Of a stretch of 7,331 bases of DNA, positions 6,663 to 7,331 are shown piece after piece (the first letter of the stretch is position 1; the number at the start of each line of letters is the position of its first letter). A program made the position numbers and the translations under genes. The DNA comes from Acidobacteria bacterium 37-71-11 (GTDB lineage: Bacteria > Acidobacteriota > Thermoanaerobaculia > Thermoanaerobaculales > Thermoanaerobaculaceae). The stretch covers positions 1 through 7,331 of the forward strand of contig NCBR01000122.1 in NCBI GenBank assembly GCA_002279285.1, read 5' to 3'. The notes under the pieces were generated by a model. The model searched no databases, was not told the DNA's origin, and was given only the letters and a program-made list of their open reading frames with translations.

Positions 6663-6689
6663 GCCGGCCGGCGTCACTGGGCGGCCGGC
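6663..6689. terminator. GC hairpin at the cydB/mfd convergence, possible bidirectional terminator
   Basis: GCCGGCCG (6663-6670) pairs with CGGCCGGC (6682-6689) around an 11-base loop that contains the mfd stop codon. It has the right position to end both convergent transcripts. However, it has no T-tract on either side and overlaps the end of the mfd coding region. Such short GC palindromes are frequent in DNA of this composition. Confidence 0.25.
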
Positions 6690-7331
6690 AGGAGCGCGGC
6701 GAGCGCCGCCGCGGCGCGCGCCGGGTCGCGGTCGGCGAGTGGGAGGCGCAGCACGCCGGCGGGAGTGAGGACGGCATCCGGCGCCGCGGCCAGCAGCGCC
6801 ATGGCGGCCGGGTGCGCGGCCGGGTGGGTGGGGTCGAACGTCAGCTCCCAGGCGAGCTGGCCGCGCTTGACCTTCGTCATCCCGAGCGCCTCCGCGCGCC
6901 GGCGCACGCGCTGGTGCAGGATGAGGTTGTCGAGCTGGGCGGGGGCCGCGCCGAACCTCTCGGTGAACTCCTGCTTGAGGCTCGCGAGCTCCTCGTCGGT
7001 GCGAGCGCCGGCGATCCGGCGATACACGGCCAGCCGCAGCGTCTCCTCGGCGATGTAGCGTTCCGGGAGGCGCAGGCCGAGGCCGAGGCGCAGCTCCACC
7101 GAAGTCGGCGGCGCCGGCGCGGCCTCGCCGCGCAGCTCGCGCACCGCTTCCTCGAGGAGGTGGCAGTAAGTCTCGAAGCCGACCGCGCGCAGGTGACCGT
7201 GCTGCTCGGCGCCGAGCAGGTTGCCGGCGCCGCGGATCTCGAGGTCGCGCGCGGCGATGCGGAAGCCGGCGCCGAGGTCCGCGAACTCGAGGATCGCGGT
7301 CAGGCGCGCGCGCGCCTCCTTGGTGAGCGAG
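6674..7331 (-). CDS. mfd: Transcription-repair coupling factor Mfd, C-terminal 218 residues
   Basis: This is the C-terminal part of a gene entering from the right edge; its N-terminus is outside the window. Mfd is a cytoplasmic DNA translocase that removes RNA polymerase stalled at DNA lesions and recruits UvrA for nucleotide excision repair. The first 61 visible residues hold the end of the translocase module: LTKEARARLTAILEF (2-16), LGAGFRIAARDLEIRGAGNL (19-38), then LGAEQHGH and VGFETY. This is the TRG motif shared by Mfd and RecG. After a short Ala/Pro-rich linker, the remaining residues form the D7 C-terminal domain (LRLPERYIAEETLRLAVYRRIA, about 76-110, then KQEFTERFGAAP and a helix-rich end). 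D7 holds the UvrA-binding D2 domain inactive. Mfd rather than RecG is clear from the D7 domain. Stop TGA at 6676-6674; cydB converges on it 40 bases away. Confidence 0.95.
   Translation of the reverse strand, partial: SLTKEARARLTAILEFADLGAGFRIAARDLEIRGAGNLLGAEQHGHLRAVGFETYCHLLEEAVRELRGEAAPAPPTSVELRLGLGLRLPERYIAEETLRLAVYRRIAGARTDEELASLKQEFTERFGAAPAQLDNLILHQRVRRRAEALGMTKVKRGQLAWELTFDPTHPAAHPAAMALLAAAPDAVLTPAGVLRLPLADRDPARAAAALAALLPAAQ

Noticed and set aside
5580..7058. 492-codon plus-strand frame covering cydB and the mfd end
   Set aside because: It is out of frame with cydB and antisense to mfd. It is Arg/Ala/Pro-rich without membrane helices or motifs.
1..7331. CRISPR array, tRNA/rRNA, transposase, phage or toxin-antitoxin genes, riboswitch
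   Set aside because: I looked on both strands and saw no regularly spaced repeats, no cloverleaf-like or rRNA-like stretch, and no matching protein motifs. The intergenic spaces are too short or already explained.

Overview
This window is GC-rich bacterial chromosome (well above 60% G+C by eye) holding five protein genes, of which the first and last run off the edges. No phylum-specific marker is present. The gene set is a secreted M16 zinc peptidase, a phosphofructokinase of pyrophosphate type, a cytochrome bd oxidase and the repair factor Mfd. Together with a 'CATTGCGAGC'-type palindromic intergenic repeat, this would fit an uncultured Acidobacteriota-like lineage or another deep-branching Gram-negative group. 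That placement is inference only.

Layout from left to right: (1) 1-2512, minus strand, a long two-unit M16 peptidase with an export signal. Its 3' end lies outside the window. (2) 2513-2631, a short spacer with a strong GC hairpin just past the phosphofructokinase stop codon and a GACCCAC triplet repeat. (3) 2632-3840, minus strand, a 402-residue 6-phosphofructokinase whose active-site residues predict use of pyrophosphate rather than ATP. (4) 3841-4165, a 325-base divergent intergenic region with an imperfect palindromic repeat of about 104 bases. (5) 4166-5611 and 5617-6633, plus strand, a tight cydA-cydB operon encoding a quinol oxidase of the cytochrome bd family. (6) 6634-6673, a 40-base convergent gap. 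(7) 6674-7331, minus strand, the C-terminal 218 residues of Mfd.

Functionally, the phosphofructokinase and the bd oxidase are energy-metabolism genes transcribed away from one another: reversible, ATP-sparing glycolysis on one side and low-oxygen respiration on the other. The M16 peptidase lies downstream of the phosphofructokinase on the same strand, but a hairpin separates them, so co-transcription is uncertain. Mfd is an unrelated housekeeping neighbour.

I found no sign of a new biological system here: no CRISPR array, transposase, phage gene, defence module or RNA gene. The points most worth a second look are the palindromic repeat, the pyrophosphate-type active site, the degenerate second metal site of the peptidase, and the His-for-Arg change near the haem ligand of CydA.
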